Source: Thinopyrum elongatum (Eukaryota > Streptophyta > Magnoliopsida > Poales > Poaceae). From it: a stretch of 64,000 nucleotides of DNA. Under the pieces are notes generated by a model. The model searched no databases. It had not been told where the DNA came from and saw only the letters and a list, made by a program, of their open reading frames with translations. Position 1 is the first letter of the stretch. Each line of letters starts with the position of its first letter. Below are positions 46,635-59,394 of this stretch, one piece after another. The stretch covers positions 69,204,663-69,268,662 of the forward strand of contig CM022297.1 in NCBI GenBank assembly GCA_011799875.1, given 5' to 3'. Both the position numbers and the translations under genes were made by a program.

Positions 46635-49529
46635 TCCTACTCGTCCTCGAGTAGGTAAATGATAAAAGAAATAATTTATGAAGTGTGAATGCTAGCAAAG
46701 TGCATAAGTTTGATCAATGATAATTTCAATCACTTTTTCTAGCATCATAACAGCAATTCTTTCATATAAAACTTCTCATGTTAAAGTAGCAACCAATTCA
46801 CATGTTAAGGTTCAAACAATGAATTCTCTTGAAACTCAACAACCTATATTCTTAGTCACCAAACAATTGCAATTCAACTTATTCAACAGAGTCTAAGTAA
46901 GAGCTCCACATACTCAATCATCATATAGTCTTCCATGATTGCTACTACTCAAAGCATATTCTTAGAACAAATGGCACCCATCGAACACAGAGAAAGATAG
47001 GGGCTTAATGTTTCGCCTCCCAACTCATTTATCATAGAGATAATTGTCAATAATAATAAATCATGATCAAATATATTTGACTGGTCATATGTGCCTAGAT
47101 CTTTCCCCACCACATGATGCTTGCCAACGAGAGAATAATTGAGGTTGAAATGAGAATTCATACTATTGACTCTTTGCAGAAAAGTAAATACTGAAAAGTA
47201 AAAGATAGGCCCTTCGCAGAGGGAAGCAGAGGTTGTCATGCGCTTTTTATTTGGATGCCCAAGCTCTTAATGTGAAGGAACATCACGTTATATTGTCCCT
47301 TATGATAGCAACCTTTATTATGTAGTCCGTCACTTTTATTACTTTGCCATCACAAGTTCGTACAACGCTCAATTTTCCCTTACAATAAAAGATCAAACAT
47401 ATTTAGGAGCAATTTTTTATTGCTTTATGCACCGATGACAACTTACTTGATGGATCTTATTCAATCCATAGGTAGGTATGGTGGACACTCATGGCAAGAA
47501 ACTGGGTTTAAGGGTTTTTGGATGCACAAGTAGTATCTCTACTTAGTACGATTTTTTGGCTAGCAAAAGATCCTAGGCAAACACCACATGTTGGAGGATC
47601 CATGACAATATAACTTCTATGCAAATATACCCAAACATAACTCATTACGTTGTCTTCCTTGTCCAACTTCAACTAATTTGCTCAAGTTTGAAAATAATTA
47701 ATGGGTATTCACAATCATAGAAGATGTCCAAGATAATATATTTGCATGTGAAAGATCTCTTCCTTATACTAATCATTCATGAATTGCTTGTATGACCAAT
47801 ATTGTGATTGTCAAGCTTCAAAAGATTTCACTTTTTAAACCCAATGTGAAGCTACCACTAGGCATGATATAAACATATAATTTCAACTTCATGATATTCA
47901 ATTCATTCAACAATTTACTCATAGGATATAAGTGAAGATCAAGCGAGTAGTTAAGTAAAGGGGTAGCTAATTGAGGACTCTCTCTTATTTAAGAACTTTC
48001 AGATCTAAGTATTTTATTAAAACAGCAAGTAAAACAAAACAAAATGACATTCCAAGAATAGCACAACTCAAGTGAAGAAGCAAAAACTTAGGCTCAACCG
48101 ATACTAACCGATAATTGTTGATGAAGAAAGGTGGGATGCCTACCGGGGCATCCCCAAGCTTAGATGCTTGAGACTTCTTGAAATATTATCTTGGGATGCC
48201 TTGGGCATCCCCAAGCTTGAGCTTTTGCGTCTCCTTAATTCCTTTTATATCACGGTTTCCCTAAATCTTAAAAACTTCATACACACAAAACTCAACAAGA
48301 ACTCATGAGATAAGTTAGTATAAACCAATGCAAAAACCTTATCATTCTCTACTGTAGAAAATCACAAAAAATATTATTCAACATTGCATACTAAATGCCT
48401 CTTCATATTTAATACTCCTATCCTCAAATAGAATCATTAAACAAGCAAACATATGCAAACAATGCAAACATAACAGCAATCTGCCAAAACAGTACAGTCT
48501 GTAAAGAATGCAAGAGTATCAATACTTCTTTAAATCCAAAAATTATTAAAATTTACCACACTGTATAAAATTTTTCAGATCTTGCTGTGCAAAAAGTTTC
48601 AACATATTATCACATTCTGACTTTTCTCTGGAATTTTTGCAACGTCGATAAACTTTCTGTTTTGAAACAGCAACTCATATACTTGCAAAATGAGCATGGT
48701 AAAGGCTATCCTTGACATTTTTATTGAAAAGAAAGATGCAAAACATTATTATAAATAACAGCAAGCAAATGCTAACAAGAAAATGATGCGCCAAGCAAAA
48801 CACATATCATGTGACGGAAAAATGTAGCTCCAAGTGAGGTTACCGATAATGTTGGAGACAAAAGAGGGGATGCCTTCCGGGGCATCCCCAAGCTTAGTTG
48901 CTTGGATCTTCCTTGAATATTAACTTGGGGTGCCTTGGAATCCCCAAGATTAGGGTCTTGTCACTCCTTATTCTCCTCATATCGACATCTCACCCAAAAC
49001 TTGAAAACTTCAATCACACAAGACTTAACTGAACTTCATGAGATAGGTTAGTATGATAAAGAGCAAACCATTTCACTTTGGTACTGTCAAAGTCAAGATT
49101 CATAATTTTTTCCACACAATTCATACTGTAGCATATCATTTCCACAATTTATATTGAGCAATATAAGCCATAGAAACTAGAAAACAAGCAAACTATGCAT
49201 TGAAAACAGAATCTGTCAAAAACAGAACAGTCTGTAGTAATATGTACTCCAACCATACTTCTGCTATTCCAATTTTTTTTTAAATTAGGACAACGTAGAG
49301 AATTTGTATATATATCACCTGTAAAAAATTCAGATCAAAAGAATGTTCCAGTGAATTTTCAAAATTCCTGGACTGAGCGCAAAAGTTTCTGTTTTTGCAC
49401 AGATTCAAGTCAACTATCATCCACACTATCCCAAAGGCTTTACTTGGCACTTTATTGAAACAAAAGTAATAAAACATGATTACTACAGTAGAATAATCAT
49501 GTGAACACATAAAAACAGTAGGGGTAAAT
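46635..49529 (-). other. G3 3' non-coding domain
   Basis: 2.9 kb without a credible gene. Its element-proximal part is a tandem duplication (next entry). Motifs shared with G4 and G5 include the PPT-like hairpins and CAGTCTGTA with nearby runs of A. Confidence 0.7.
48131..49260 (-). repeat. Tandem duplication of the hairpin module in G3
   Basis: Two diverged copies about 735 bases apart. Each has a perfect hairpin: GGGATGCC/GGCATCCC at 48133-48140 with 48147-48154 (loop TACCGG), and GGGGATGCC/GGCATCCCC at 48866-48874 with 48881-48889 (loop TTCCGG). Each continues with an AAGCTTAG, a second weaker hairpin (48193-48211 and about 48925-48945), an AACTCATGAGATA-like stretch, and the CAGTCTGTA motif. 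Confidence 0.75.
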
Positions 49530-49581
49530 GTTGGTTTGTCTCCCAACAAGCGCTTTTCTTTAATGCCTTTTAGCTAGGCAT
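49530..49581 (-). other. Conserved post-ORF block with hairpin (G3)
   Basis: On the minus strand: ATGCCTAGCTAAAAGGC, TTAAAGAAAAGCGC, then the hairpin GTTGG/CCAAC. Same order as in G4 and G5. It overlaps the last codons of the frame. Confidence 0.7.
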
Positions 49582-50570
49582 GATGATTTCAAAGGTGCTC
49601 GCATAAAAGATAAGAATTGAAACATAAAGAGAGCATCATGAAGCATATGACTAGCAAATTTAAGTCTAACCCACTTCCTATGCATAGGGATTTTGTGAAA
49701 AAACAATTTATTGGAGCAAGAATCAACTAGCATAGGAAGGCAAAATAAGCATAGCTTCAAAACTTTCAACATAAAGAGAGGAAACTTGATATTATTGAAA
49801 TACGTAGAAGCACATATTCCTCTCTCATAATAATTTTCAGTGGCATCATGAATGAATTCAACAATATAACTATCAAACAAAGCATTCTTTTAATGATCCA
49901 TAAGCATAGAAATTTTATTACTCTCCACATAAGCAAATTTATTCTCATGAATAGTGGTGGGAGCAAACTCAACAAAATAACTATCATGTGCTACTTGATT
50001 GACACAATCAAATTGAACATTAAAATTATGATGACAAGTTTCATGGTTATCATTATTCTTTATAGCACACATGTCATCACCATAATCATCATATATAGCA
50101 ACTTTGTTGTCATAATCAATTAAAACATCTTCCAAAATAGTGTATTCATCACTAAATAAAGTCATGACCTCTCCAAATTCACTTTCATAATTATCACAAT
50201 AAGATTCAACACCCTCCAAAATAGTGGGATCATTAGTACCTAGAGTTGACACTCTTCCAAACCCACTTTCATCAATATAATTGTCATAAATAGGAGGCAT
50301 GCTACCATTATAACAAATTTGCACATCAAAACTTGGGGGACTAAAAATATCATCTTCATCAAACATAGCATCCCCAAGCTTGTAGCTTTGCATATCATTA
50401 GCATCATGGATATTCATAGAGTTCATAACAACAATATTGCAATCATGCTCATCAATTGTGCCAAACATTTTATTGAATTCTTCTTCTATCAATTGAGCAC
50501 AATTTTCCTTTCCATCATTTTCACGAAAGACATTATAAAGATGAATAATATGATGCAACCTCAATTCCAT
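49560..50570 (-). pseudogene. G3 orphan frame, 337 codons with one stop
   Basis: One frame from the ATG at 50570 with a single TAA at 49890-49892. The first 226 codons are very acidic (many D, E and N: DEDDIFSPPSFD, YDDYGDDMCA). The part after the stop carries NYYERGICASTYF and FFHKIPMHRKWVRLK, which match NYYERGTISPPLY and FFYDMSMHRKTVRLR at the end of the G4 protein. No known domain is visible. The shared C-terminus shows that G3 and G4 frames descend from one protein; its function is unknown. Confidence 0.7.
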
Positions 50571-50667
50571 TTTTTGTAGTTTTCTTTTTATAAACCAAAC
50601 TAGTGATAAAACAAGAAACTAAAAGATTCGATTGCAAGATCTAAAGATATACCTTCATGCACTCACC

Positions 50668-50685
50668 TCCCCGGCAACGGCGTCA
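50668..50685 (-). other. G3 primer binding site (tRNA-Asp type)
   Basis: Minus strand TGACGCCGTTGCCGGGGA, one mismatch from the G5 site, 10 bases after the 5' LTR. Confidence 0.83.
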
Positions 50686-50695
50686 GAAAAGAGCT

Positions 50696-52173
50696 TGATG
50701 TCTACTACGCAACTTTATTCTTGTAGACTCGTGTTGGGCCTCCAAGCGCAGAGTTTTGTAGGACAGTAGCAATTTTCCCTCAAGCGGATGACCTAAGGTT
50801 TATCAATCCGTGGGAGGCGTAGGATGAAGATGGTCTCTCTCAAACAACCCTGCAACCAAATAAAAAAAAGTCTCTTGTGTCCCCAACACACCCAATACAA
50901 TGGCAAATTGTATAGGTGCACTAGTTCGGCGAAGAGATGGTGATAAAAGTGTAATATGGATGGTAGAAATATATTTTTATAATCTGAATAAATAAAAACA
51001 GCAAGGTAGCAAGTGACAAAAGTGAGCACAAATGGTATTGCAATGATTGAAAACAAGGCCTAGGGTCCGTACTTTCGCTAGTGCAATCTCTCAACAATGC
51101 TAATATAATTGGATCATATAACCATCCCTCAACGTGTGATGAAGAATCACTCCAAAGTTCCTATATAGCGAAGAACATAAGAATTCTTTCCGATCGATCT
51201 ATCCAAGAGTTCGTACTAAAATAACACCAAAGCAAATTCAGATTCGTAATGCTCAATCCAACACAAAGAACCTCAAAGAGTGCCCCAAGATTTCTACCGG
51301 AGAAACAAAGACAAGAACGTGCATCAACCCCTATGCATAGATTACCCCAATGGCACCTCGGGAATCCGCGAGTTGAGTGCCAAAACATATATCAAGTGAA
51401 TCACTATAATACCCCATTGTGACCACGGGTATTCGTATGCAAGACATATATCAAGTGCTCTCAAATCCATAAAAGTATTCAATCCGATAAAACGAAATCT
51501 CAAAGGGAAAACTCAATTCATCACAACAAGATAGAGAGGGGAAAACACCATATGATCTGACTATATTAACAAAGCCCGCGATACATCAATATTGTGCATC
51601 TCAAGAACACGAGAGAGAGAGAGAGATTAAACACATAGCTACTGGTACAAACCCTCAGCCCGAGGGTGGACTACTCCCTCCTCATCATGGTGGCCGCCGG
51701 GATGATGAAGATGGCCACCGGTGATGATTTCCCCCTCCGGCAGGGTGCCGGAACGGGGTCTAGATTGGATCTCGTGGATACAGAGGCCTTGCGGCGGCGG
51801 AACTTCTGATCTAGGGCTACCCCGAGGGTTTTTGGAATATTTGAGAATTTATAGGGCAAAGAGGGGGTGCGGGAGGCCACCGAGGTGGGAACAACCCACT
51901 GGGCCCCCCTCGGGGCACCCCCCAGGTGCTGCTCTGGCCCATTGGATGTCTTCTGGTCCATAAAAAATCCACAAAAAGTTTCGCGGTGTTTGGACTCCGT
52001 TTGATATTGATTTCCTGCAATGTAAAAAACAGCAACTAGCACTGGGCACTAAGTCAATAGGTTAGTCCCAAAAAATGATATAAAGTTGCTATAAAATGAT
52101 TGTAAAACATCCAAGAATGATAATATAAGAGCATGAATACTTCATAAATTATAGATACGTTGGAGACGTATCA
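50696..52173 (-). repeat. G3 5' LTR
   Basis: Partner of 45075-46617, with TATAAA on the minus strand at 51848-51853. Short deletions near 51180 and 51900 distinguish it. Confidence 0.92.
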
Positions 52174-52178
52174 TGGAT

Positions 52179-53203
52179 GCACAAGCAGTATTCCCACTTA
52201 GTACAAGTGAAGGCTAGCAAAAGATTGAGGAGCGACCAACTAGAGAGCGACAACGGTCATAAACATGCATTGAGATTAACCAACATTGAGTGCAAGCATG
52301 AGTAGGATATAAATCACCATGAACATAAATATCGTGGAGGCTATGTTGTTTTTGTTTCAACTACATGCGTGAACATGTGTCAAGTCAAGCCACTTGAATC
52401 ATTCAAAGGAGGATACCATCCTATCATACTACATCACAATCATCTTAAAAGCATGTTGGCATGGCATGAGTAACTATAATCTCTAATTGTCATTGCAAAA
52501 ATGTTTCATTCATAATGGGCTGAATCAAGAACGATGAACTAATCATATTTACAAAAAACAAAATAAGTCGAGTTCATACAAGCTTTTCCTCATCTCAATC
52601 ATTTCATCATATATCGTCATTATTGCCTTTCACTTGCATGACCGAACGATGTGAATAATAATAAGAGTGCACGTGCATTGGACTAAGCTGGAATCTGCAA
52701 ACATTTATTCAAAGGAGAAGACAAGGTAATATGTCCTCTCTATTAGATCAACAATAATGCATATGAGAGCCACTCAACATTTTCATCGTGGTCTTCTCCT
52801 TACGACCCAAAGAAAAAGGAAAAGAATTTCAAAGAAACACACTGAAATATTTTTGGAGTTTTTGTTTTTCTGAAGAAACTAAAGCAACAACGAGAAAAAC
52901 TATTTACACGAGAAAGCTCCCAACAAGCAAAAGAAGAACGAGAAATCTTTTTGGGTTTTCTTTTAATTCTACTACTAAATTAAACTAGAAAGAAAAACTA
53001 AAAAGAAGCAAGAACTAATTTTTTTGGATTTTCTCAAAGTTTTTCAAACACACAAGAAGAAAGCGAGAAAAAGAAATAAACTAACATGGATAGTACAATG
53101 AAAAAGTATGAACACCGACAACTGAAATGAGTGTGTGAACATGAATGTAATGTCGGTGAGAAATATGTACTACCCCAAGCTTAGGATTTTGGCCTAAGTT
53201 GGT
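52179..53203 (-). other. G2 3' non-coding domain, second part
   Basis: Continues G2 after G3. Its start matches G1 around 8160-8240. It ends with a PPT-like motif (53173-53185) just beyond the second frame. No gene. Confidence 0.78.
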
Positions 53204-54282
53204 CTATGACCACGGCTCGAAATAACCCTCTCCTCGATACTCCGGAGGGTCCTGAGGGTTCCACTGGTTGGCGAGCTCCTGTGGCTCCCGCTGAAAAATG
53301 GGCTCCTGATATGGATCAGGAACTGGTGCTGGCTCACGTGCTGGGGGTTGTACAAGACCCCAAAATCTGTTAATGTCCTCGGGCATAATAGTGTACCTGC
53401 CTGAACGAATATCGAACAAGGAAGAAGCATGCAAAGCAATAGTCTCACAAGTACCCTGACTAAATACCAAGTTATAGAGGAGTCTCTTGTCCTTATCCTT
53501 CTTAATAAAATTATGCGCTACCATACTATTGTAGTTCAAATATCTAGTGGGTAACAGCATCTCCTCCTCCTCATCATGCCTAATAGGTATCTCAAAATGT
53601 TTAGCAAGGCGGGAGGCATAGATACCTCCAAAGATGGGACCCTTCGTGCGGTTTGTGTTTAACCAGCAAGCAACAATGGCACCCAAACTAAAAGTTCTAT
53701 CACGATACAAAGCATGACGCAAAATAGGAAGGTCCGGGGCACTAAGGCCTCCGCTCTCCCCACGACCAATCAAACATCTCCCAGAAAATAGTGAATAATA
53801 GTGTAAAATAGGGAAATGTAAACTAGCCACTCTCATTTCCGACACCCTTCTCTCTTCCCCTACAGTAGTTTCAGCAATAAAGTCCTCCACGTCTCTAGGA
53901 CGTGGTTCATTGATGCTACCCTCATAAGGTAATTTGCAAACTTTGCAAAATCATAAAGTGACATTCGCTTGGGCACATCATACAAGTGAAATTCTACCAT
54001 AGGAGGATCCTCCCTAGAATGAAAGTGAAATTTTTGCATGAAGGTATTAGTGAGTAGGAGGTATTGGTCACACTTATTGTGGAGGAAGTCAGTGATGCCT
54101 GCATTCTCCGCCAAATAATAGAAATCATCATAAATTCCGGCCGCCCTTAAGAATGCATCACTTGGCTATTCACACGGCCGAACCTCCGTGGTGCGAGGAA
54201 GGTTATACTTGGGCTTCTTCTTCTCCTCCTTTTCATTTTCATTTGTATTCCGGCTTGAAGAACCCCTTAACCATCTCTTCAT
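53204..54282 (-). pseudogene. G2 second frame (Athila-lineage ORF), one stop and one frameshift
   Basis: Homologue of 6137-7156 in G1. It starts at an ATG at 54282, has a TAG at 54166-54168 inside the conserved VRPCE motif, and a frameshift between 53890 and 53860. Conserved parts: AENAGITDFL, YSLFSGRCL, FSLGAIVACWLNTNRTKGPI, GGIYASRLAKHF, GRYTIMPEDI. The C-terminus is rich in proline and glutamine. Function unknown. Different breaks from G1 show independent decay. Confidence 0.72.
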
Positions 54283-54860
54283 TATTTCTTTCCTTTTCTC
54301 TGAAAATATTCTGAAATTTTTAGTGACTCAAAATAAAAGTGAACTAAACTCAATAAAATTGATAGCAACTACTCCCATAAGTGTCTAGAGGCTATATCAT
54401 ACAACAAAACTACTTTGGACCATATAAATTTGACATGCAAGCTCAAGAACAAGGTCACCACAGCAGCAAAAATTTGCAATATATAAAGCACTAGAGCAAA
54501 AACTAATTGGACCATTGGAGGAGTCACATACCAAAGAACAATCCCCCAAAATAGTTTTGCGAATGGAGCTTTGAGCTAGGAGATTGAAAATGGCAGCAAA
54601 ATGAGCTAGAACATGGGTTTGAGCAATGGTGGGATTTTTTCTGGAGGAAGACGAAGTGGATGGGTGCTGGAATAAGTGAGGGGGACCCACAAGACACCAG
54701 GGCGCGCCCAGGGGGGTGGGCGCGGCCTGTGCGCTTGTGGCCCACTGGTGCTGCCCCCTGGTGTGTTCTCAGTGCCAGAAATTCTCAAATATTCTATAAA
54801 AAATCATACTAAATTTTCAGGGCATTTGGAGAACTTTTATTTTTGGGACATTTTTTATTG
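54283..54860 (-). promoter_or_regulatory. G2 internal LTR-like promoter and predicted intron
   Basis: On the minus strand, AAAATAAAAGTTCTCC and a GC-rich block with GGGCGCGCCC (about 54700-54720) precede a leader and the donor TTTG|GTATGTG (about 54535). An acceptor TTTTCAG lies about 20 bases before the ATG. It mirrors 5560-6129 in G1. Confidence 0.52.
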
Positions 54861-55065
54861 AATGGATAATTCAGAAAACAGACAAATAATAGTATTTTTG
54901 CTTTATTTATTCTAATAACAGAAAGTAAAAAGTGGGTACAGAAAGTTGTGCTTTCTGAATTCATCCATCTCACGCCCATCAAAAGGAATCCATTAACAAG
55001 GTTGATCAAATCTTATTAACAAACTTCTTCCGAATGACATGAAACCGGAGAATTTTCGAATAACA

Positions 55066-57782
55066 CTAGGTTACCTCAACGGGGATATGCATGTCCCCAA
55101 CAATAAGAACATCATATTTCTTTTTGACAGTAGGAATAGGGAATTCAAAACCTCCAATAGCAATAGTTGAATTTTTTCCAATAGAATTGATGCTATTAAC
55201 TTGAGGTTGTTTCTTCGGAAAGTGTACCGTATGCTCATTACCATTAACATGAAAAGTGACATTGCCCTTGTTGCAATCAATAACAGCCCCTGCAGTATTC
55301 AAAAAAGGCCTACCAAGGATGATCGACATACTATCGTCCTCGGGAATACCAAGAATAACAAAGTCCGTTAAAATAGTAACGTTTGCAACTACGACAGGCA
55401 CATCCTCACAAATACCGATGGGTATAGCAGTTGATTTATCAGCCATTTGCAAAGAGATTTCAGTTGGAGTCAACTTATTCAAATCAAGTGTACGATATAA
55501 AGAGAAAGGCATAACACTAACACCGGCTCCAAGATCACATAAAGCAGTTTTAACATAATTTCTTTTAATGGAGCATGGTATAGTTGGTATTCCTGGATCT
55601 CCTAGTTTCTTTGGTATTCCACCCTTAAAAGTATAATTAGCAAGCATGGTGGAAATTTCAGCTTCCGGTATCTTTCTTTTATTTGTAAAAATCTCTTTCA
55701 TATACTTAGCATAAGGAGACATTTTCAGAATATCAGTCAAACGCATACGCAAAAAGACAGGTCTAAGCATTTCAACAAAGCACTCAAAATCCTCATCATC
55801 CTTTTTCTTGGATGGTTTAGGAGGAAAGGGCATGGGTTTCTGAACCCATGGTTCTCTTTCTTTACCATGCTTCCTAGCAACAAAGTCACTCTTATCATAA
55901 CGTTTATTCTTAGGTTGTGGGTTATCAAGATCAACAGCAGGTTCGATCTCCACATCATTCTCATTACTAGGTTGAGCATCAACATGAACATCATTATTAA
56001 TATTATCACTAGGTTCATGTTCATCACCAGATTGTGTTTCAGCATCAGAAATAGAAATATCATTTGGATTCTCAGGTGTAACTGTAACAGGTTCACTAGA
56101 AGCATGCAAAGTCCTATCACCTTTCTTTTTCCTCTTAGAAGGACTAGGTGCATCAGTATTAATTCTCTGAGAATCTTGCTCAATTCTCTTAGGATGGCCC
56201 TCAGGATACAAAGGTTCCTGAGTCATTTTACCACCTCTAGTCATAACTCTAATAGCATTATCATTGTTCTTACTATTCAACTCATTCAACAAATCATTCT
56301 GAGCCTTGAGAACTTATTCTACTTGAGTTTTCACCATGGAAGCATGCTTACTAATAATCTTAAGATCATTAACAGTTCTACTCATATAATCACCCAAGCA
56401 GTCAAGCATATAAGCATTACGTTTCAATTGTCTACTAACATAAGCATTGGAATTTTCTTGTTTAACAATAAAGTTATCAAACTCATCGAAGCATTGACTA
56501 GCAGGCTTATTATAAGGAATATCGCCTTCATCAAATCTATAGAGAGAGTTTACCTTTACTACCTGTGTCGGGTTATCAAGACCATGAATTTCTTCAATAG
56601 GTGGTAAATTCTTAACATCTTCAGCTTTAATACCTTTCTCTTTCATAGATTTCTTTGCCTCTTGCATATCTTCAGGACTGAGAAATAGAATACCTCTCTT
56701 CTTCGGAGTTGGCTTAGGTGGTGGTTTGGGAAGAGTCCAATCATTATCATTTCTCAATATATTATTCAATAGCACTTCAGCAAGTTCAACAGTTCGTTCC
56801 CTGAAAACACAACCAACACAACTATCTAGGTGGTCCCTAGAAGCATCGGTTAGTCCATTATAAAAGATATCAAGTATTTCATTTTTCTTCAGAGGATGAT
56901 CAGGCAAAGCATTAAGTAATTGGAGAAGCCTCCCCCAAGCTTGTGGGAGACTCTATTCTTATGGGCAGGAAAATACTTTTCAGAGAAGTAGTAAATCATA
57001 TCCTAGGGACTACGCACACAACCAGGAGCAAGAGAATTAAACCATAACTTAGCATCACCCTTTAACGAGAAAGGAAACAGCTTAAGAATATAGTAATAGC
57101 AAATTTTTTCCTCATGAGCAAATAGGGTGGCTATATCATTCAATTTAGTAAGATGTGCCACAACAGTTTCAGATTCATAACCGTGGAAAGGATCAGATTC
57201 AACCAAAGTAATTAACTCAGGATCGATAGAGAATTCATAATCCTTATCAGTAACAAAGATAGGTGAAGTAGCAAACTCTGGATCATATTGCATTCTAGCA
57301 TTCAAAGATTTTTCTTTCCACTTGCATAATAATTTCTTAAAATCATCTCTATCCTTACAGGCAAGAAAGTCCCTAGCTACCTCTCCATCCATAACATAAC
57401 CCTCAGGCATAACATGCAATTCATATCTAGGAGAGCTAGGTCTAACAGGTGTTTCAAAGTGTTCAGTTTCAATAATTTCATCAGTTTTAGAAATATCATC
57501 ATCCTCAGCATAATCAAAAGTTCTAGCCCTAGCAAGGTGTTCATCAAGTAATTCTCCCAGTGGCACAGTTTTATCAAGCAAAGTAGTAGCATCATAAGCA
57601 TCATTCATAGTAGAAGTAGCATCATCAATAACATGCAACATATCGGAAACAATAGCAGGTGTAGGTGTCGCAAGTTTACTCAAAACAGAAGGTGAATCAA
57701 GTGCAGAGCTAGATGGCAGTTCCTTACCTCCCCTCGTAGTAGAGGGAAAAATCTTGGTTCTCGTATCTTGCAAATTTCTCAT
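55066..57782 (-). pseudogene. G2 gag-protease, two stops and a frameshift
   Basis: Homologue of 2571-5348 in G1, starting at the ATG at 57782. Gag motif FPFSLKGDAKLWF near 57060; then a TAG at 57003, a deletion-type frameshift around 56940, and a TAA at 56314-56316. The protease loops CDLGAGVSVMP and IILGRPFL are intact in 55066-56292. It ends after the protease, as in G1, with no polymerase. Confidence 0.85.
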
Positions 57783-57791
57783 AGTGATCAA

Positions 57792-59270
57792 TGATACGTC
57801 TTCGTCGTATCTACAATTTTTGATTGTTTCATGCCAATATTATACAACTTTCACATATTTTTGGCAACTTTTTATATGATTTATTGGACTAACCTATTGA
57901 TCCAGTGCCAGTTCCTGTTTGTTGCATGTTTTTTGTTTCACAGAAAATCCATATCAAACAAAGTCCAAATGCAATATAATTTTACGGAGAATTATTTTGG
58001 AATATTTATGATTTTTGGGAGTTGGAATCATCAGAAGAGGGGGCCCACAGTGACCACAACCCACCAGGACGCGCCTGGGGGCCCAGGCGCGCCCAGGTGT
58101 CTTATGCCCACCTCGTAGGTCGGTTGGAGCTCTACTTCGGGTGCAAGGAAGCTTATATCCGGAAAAAATCGTGTTAAAATTTCATTGCAATCGGAGTTAC
58201 GGATCTCCCGGAATATAAGAAATGGTTTTCGGCCAGATCTGAGAACGCGAAACATAAGAGAACAGAGAGGGAGATCCAATCTCAAAGGGGCTCCCGCCCC
58301 TCCGCCGCCATGGAGGCCATGGACCAGAGGGGGAACTCTCCTCCCATCTAGGGGGGAGGCCAAGGAAAAGAAGAAGGCGGGGAGCTCTCTCCCCATCTCT
58401 CCCGGTGGCGCCGGAGTGCCGCCGGGCAAGGATCGTGATGGCGATCTACATCAACAATCTTGCTACCGTCAACACCAACTTTCTCCCCCTCTATGCAGCG
58501 GTGTAACACCCCTTCTCCCCACTATAATCTCTACTTAAACATGGTGCTCAACTCCATATATTATTTCCTAATGATATTTGGCTATCCTATGATGTTTGAG
58601 TAGATCCGTTTTGTCCTATGGGTTAATCGTGATCTTGGTTCGTATGATTGTATATTTTATTTATGGTGCTGTCCTACGGTGCCCTCCATCTCACGAAAAT
58701 GTGGGGGGCCCCGCTGTAGGGTGTTGCAATATGTTCATGATTCGCTTATGGTGGGTTGCAAGAGTGACAGAAGCTTAAACCCGAGTAAGTGGGTTGTTGT
58801 GTATGGGATAAAGAGGACTTGATACTTAATGCTATGGTTGGGTTTCACGACCTTAATGATCTTTAGTAGTTGCGGATGCTTGCTAGGGGTCCAATCATAA
58901 GTGCATATGATCCAAGTAGAGAAAGTATGTTAGCTCATGCCTCTCCCTCATATAAAATTACAAGAATGATTACTGGTACTTATTATCGATTGCCTAGGGA
59001 CAAATGACTTTCATGTTGACAAAAGCTATCCATTTTTATTACCTTGCAATTTATTCATAGTTTCATTCTCACAAAGTACTCATAGTTTTATTCTTGCAAA
59101 ATAGTTTCATACTTGTTCTAGGTAAAGCAAACGTCAAGTGTGCGTAGAGTTGTATCGGTGGTCGATAGAACTTGAGGGAATATTTGTTCTGCCTTTAGCT
59201 CCTTGTTGGGTCCGACACTCTTATTTATCGAAGAAGGCTACAAACGATCTCCTATACTTGTGGGTTATCA
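57792..59270 (+). repeat. G4 5' LTR
   Basis: 1479 bp, starts TGATACGTCTTCG and ends GGGTTATCA. Carries the GC-rich self-complementary block (58050-58095). No clear TATA box; TTATATCC at 58153 is a weak candidate. Confidence 0.92.
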
Positions 59271-59281
59271 AGACCTTTTTC

Positions 59282-59299
59282 TGGTGCCGTTGCCGGGGA
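59282..59299 (+). other. G4 primer binding site (tRNA-Asp type)
   Basis: TGGTGCCGTTGCCGGGGA, one mismatch from G5, 12 bases after the LTR. Confidence 0.85.
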
Positions 59300-59394
59300 G
59301 CAATAGCATGGGGTGAATATTCTCATGTGTGCTTGTTTCCTTTATCACTAAGTAGTTTTTATTTCCTGTTCTAAGTTGTTCTCTATCTTTAGTT

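Larger units (their letters stand above)
45075..52173 (-). mobile_element. G3: non-autonomous Gypsy-type LTR retrotransposon, complete
   Basis: 7099 bp with LTRs of 1543 bp (45075-46617) and 1478 bp (50696-52173) and a perfect target duplication TGGAT (45070-45074 and 52174-52178). It has a tRNA-Asp-like primer site, one orphan frame with a single stop, a long 3' non-coding domain with an internal tandem duplication, and a polypurine tract. There is no gag, protease, RT or integrase. It is related to G4 through the C-terminus of the orphan frame and through the 3' domain, but its LTR is distinct. Confidence 0.93.

Noticed and set aside
55867..56607. 246-codon plus-strand frame
   Set aside because: Antisense shadow of the G2 gag-protease frame; the peptide is repetitive (I, N, S, T).
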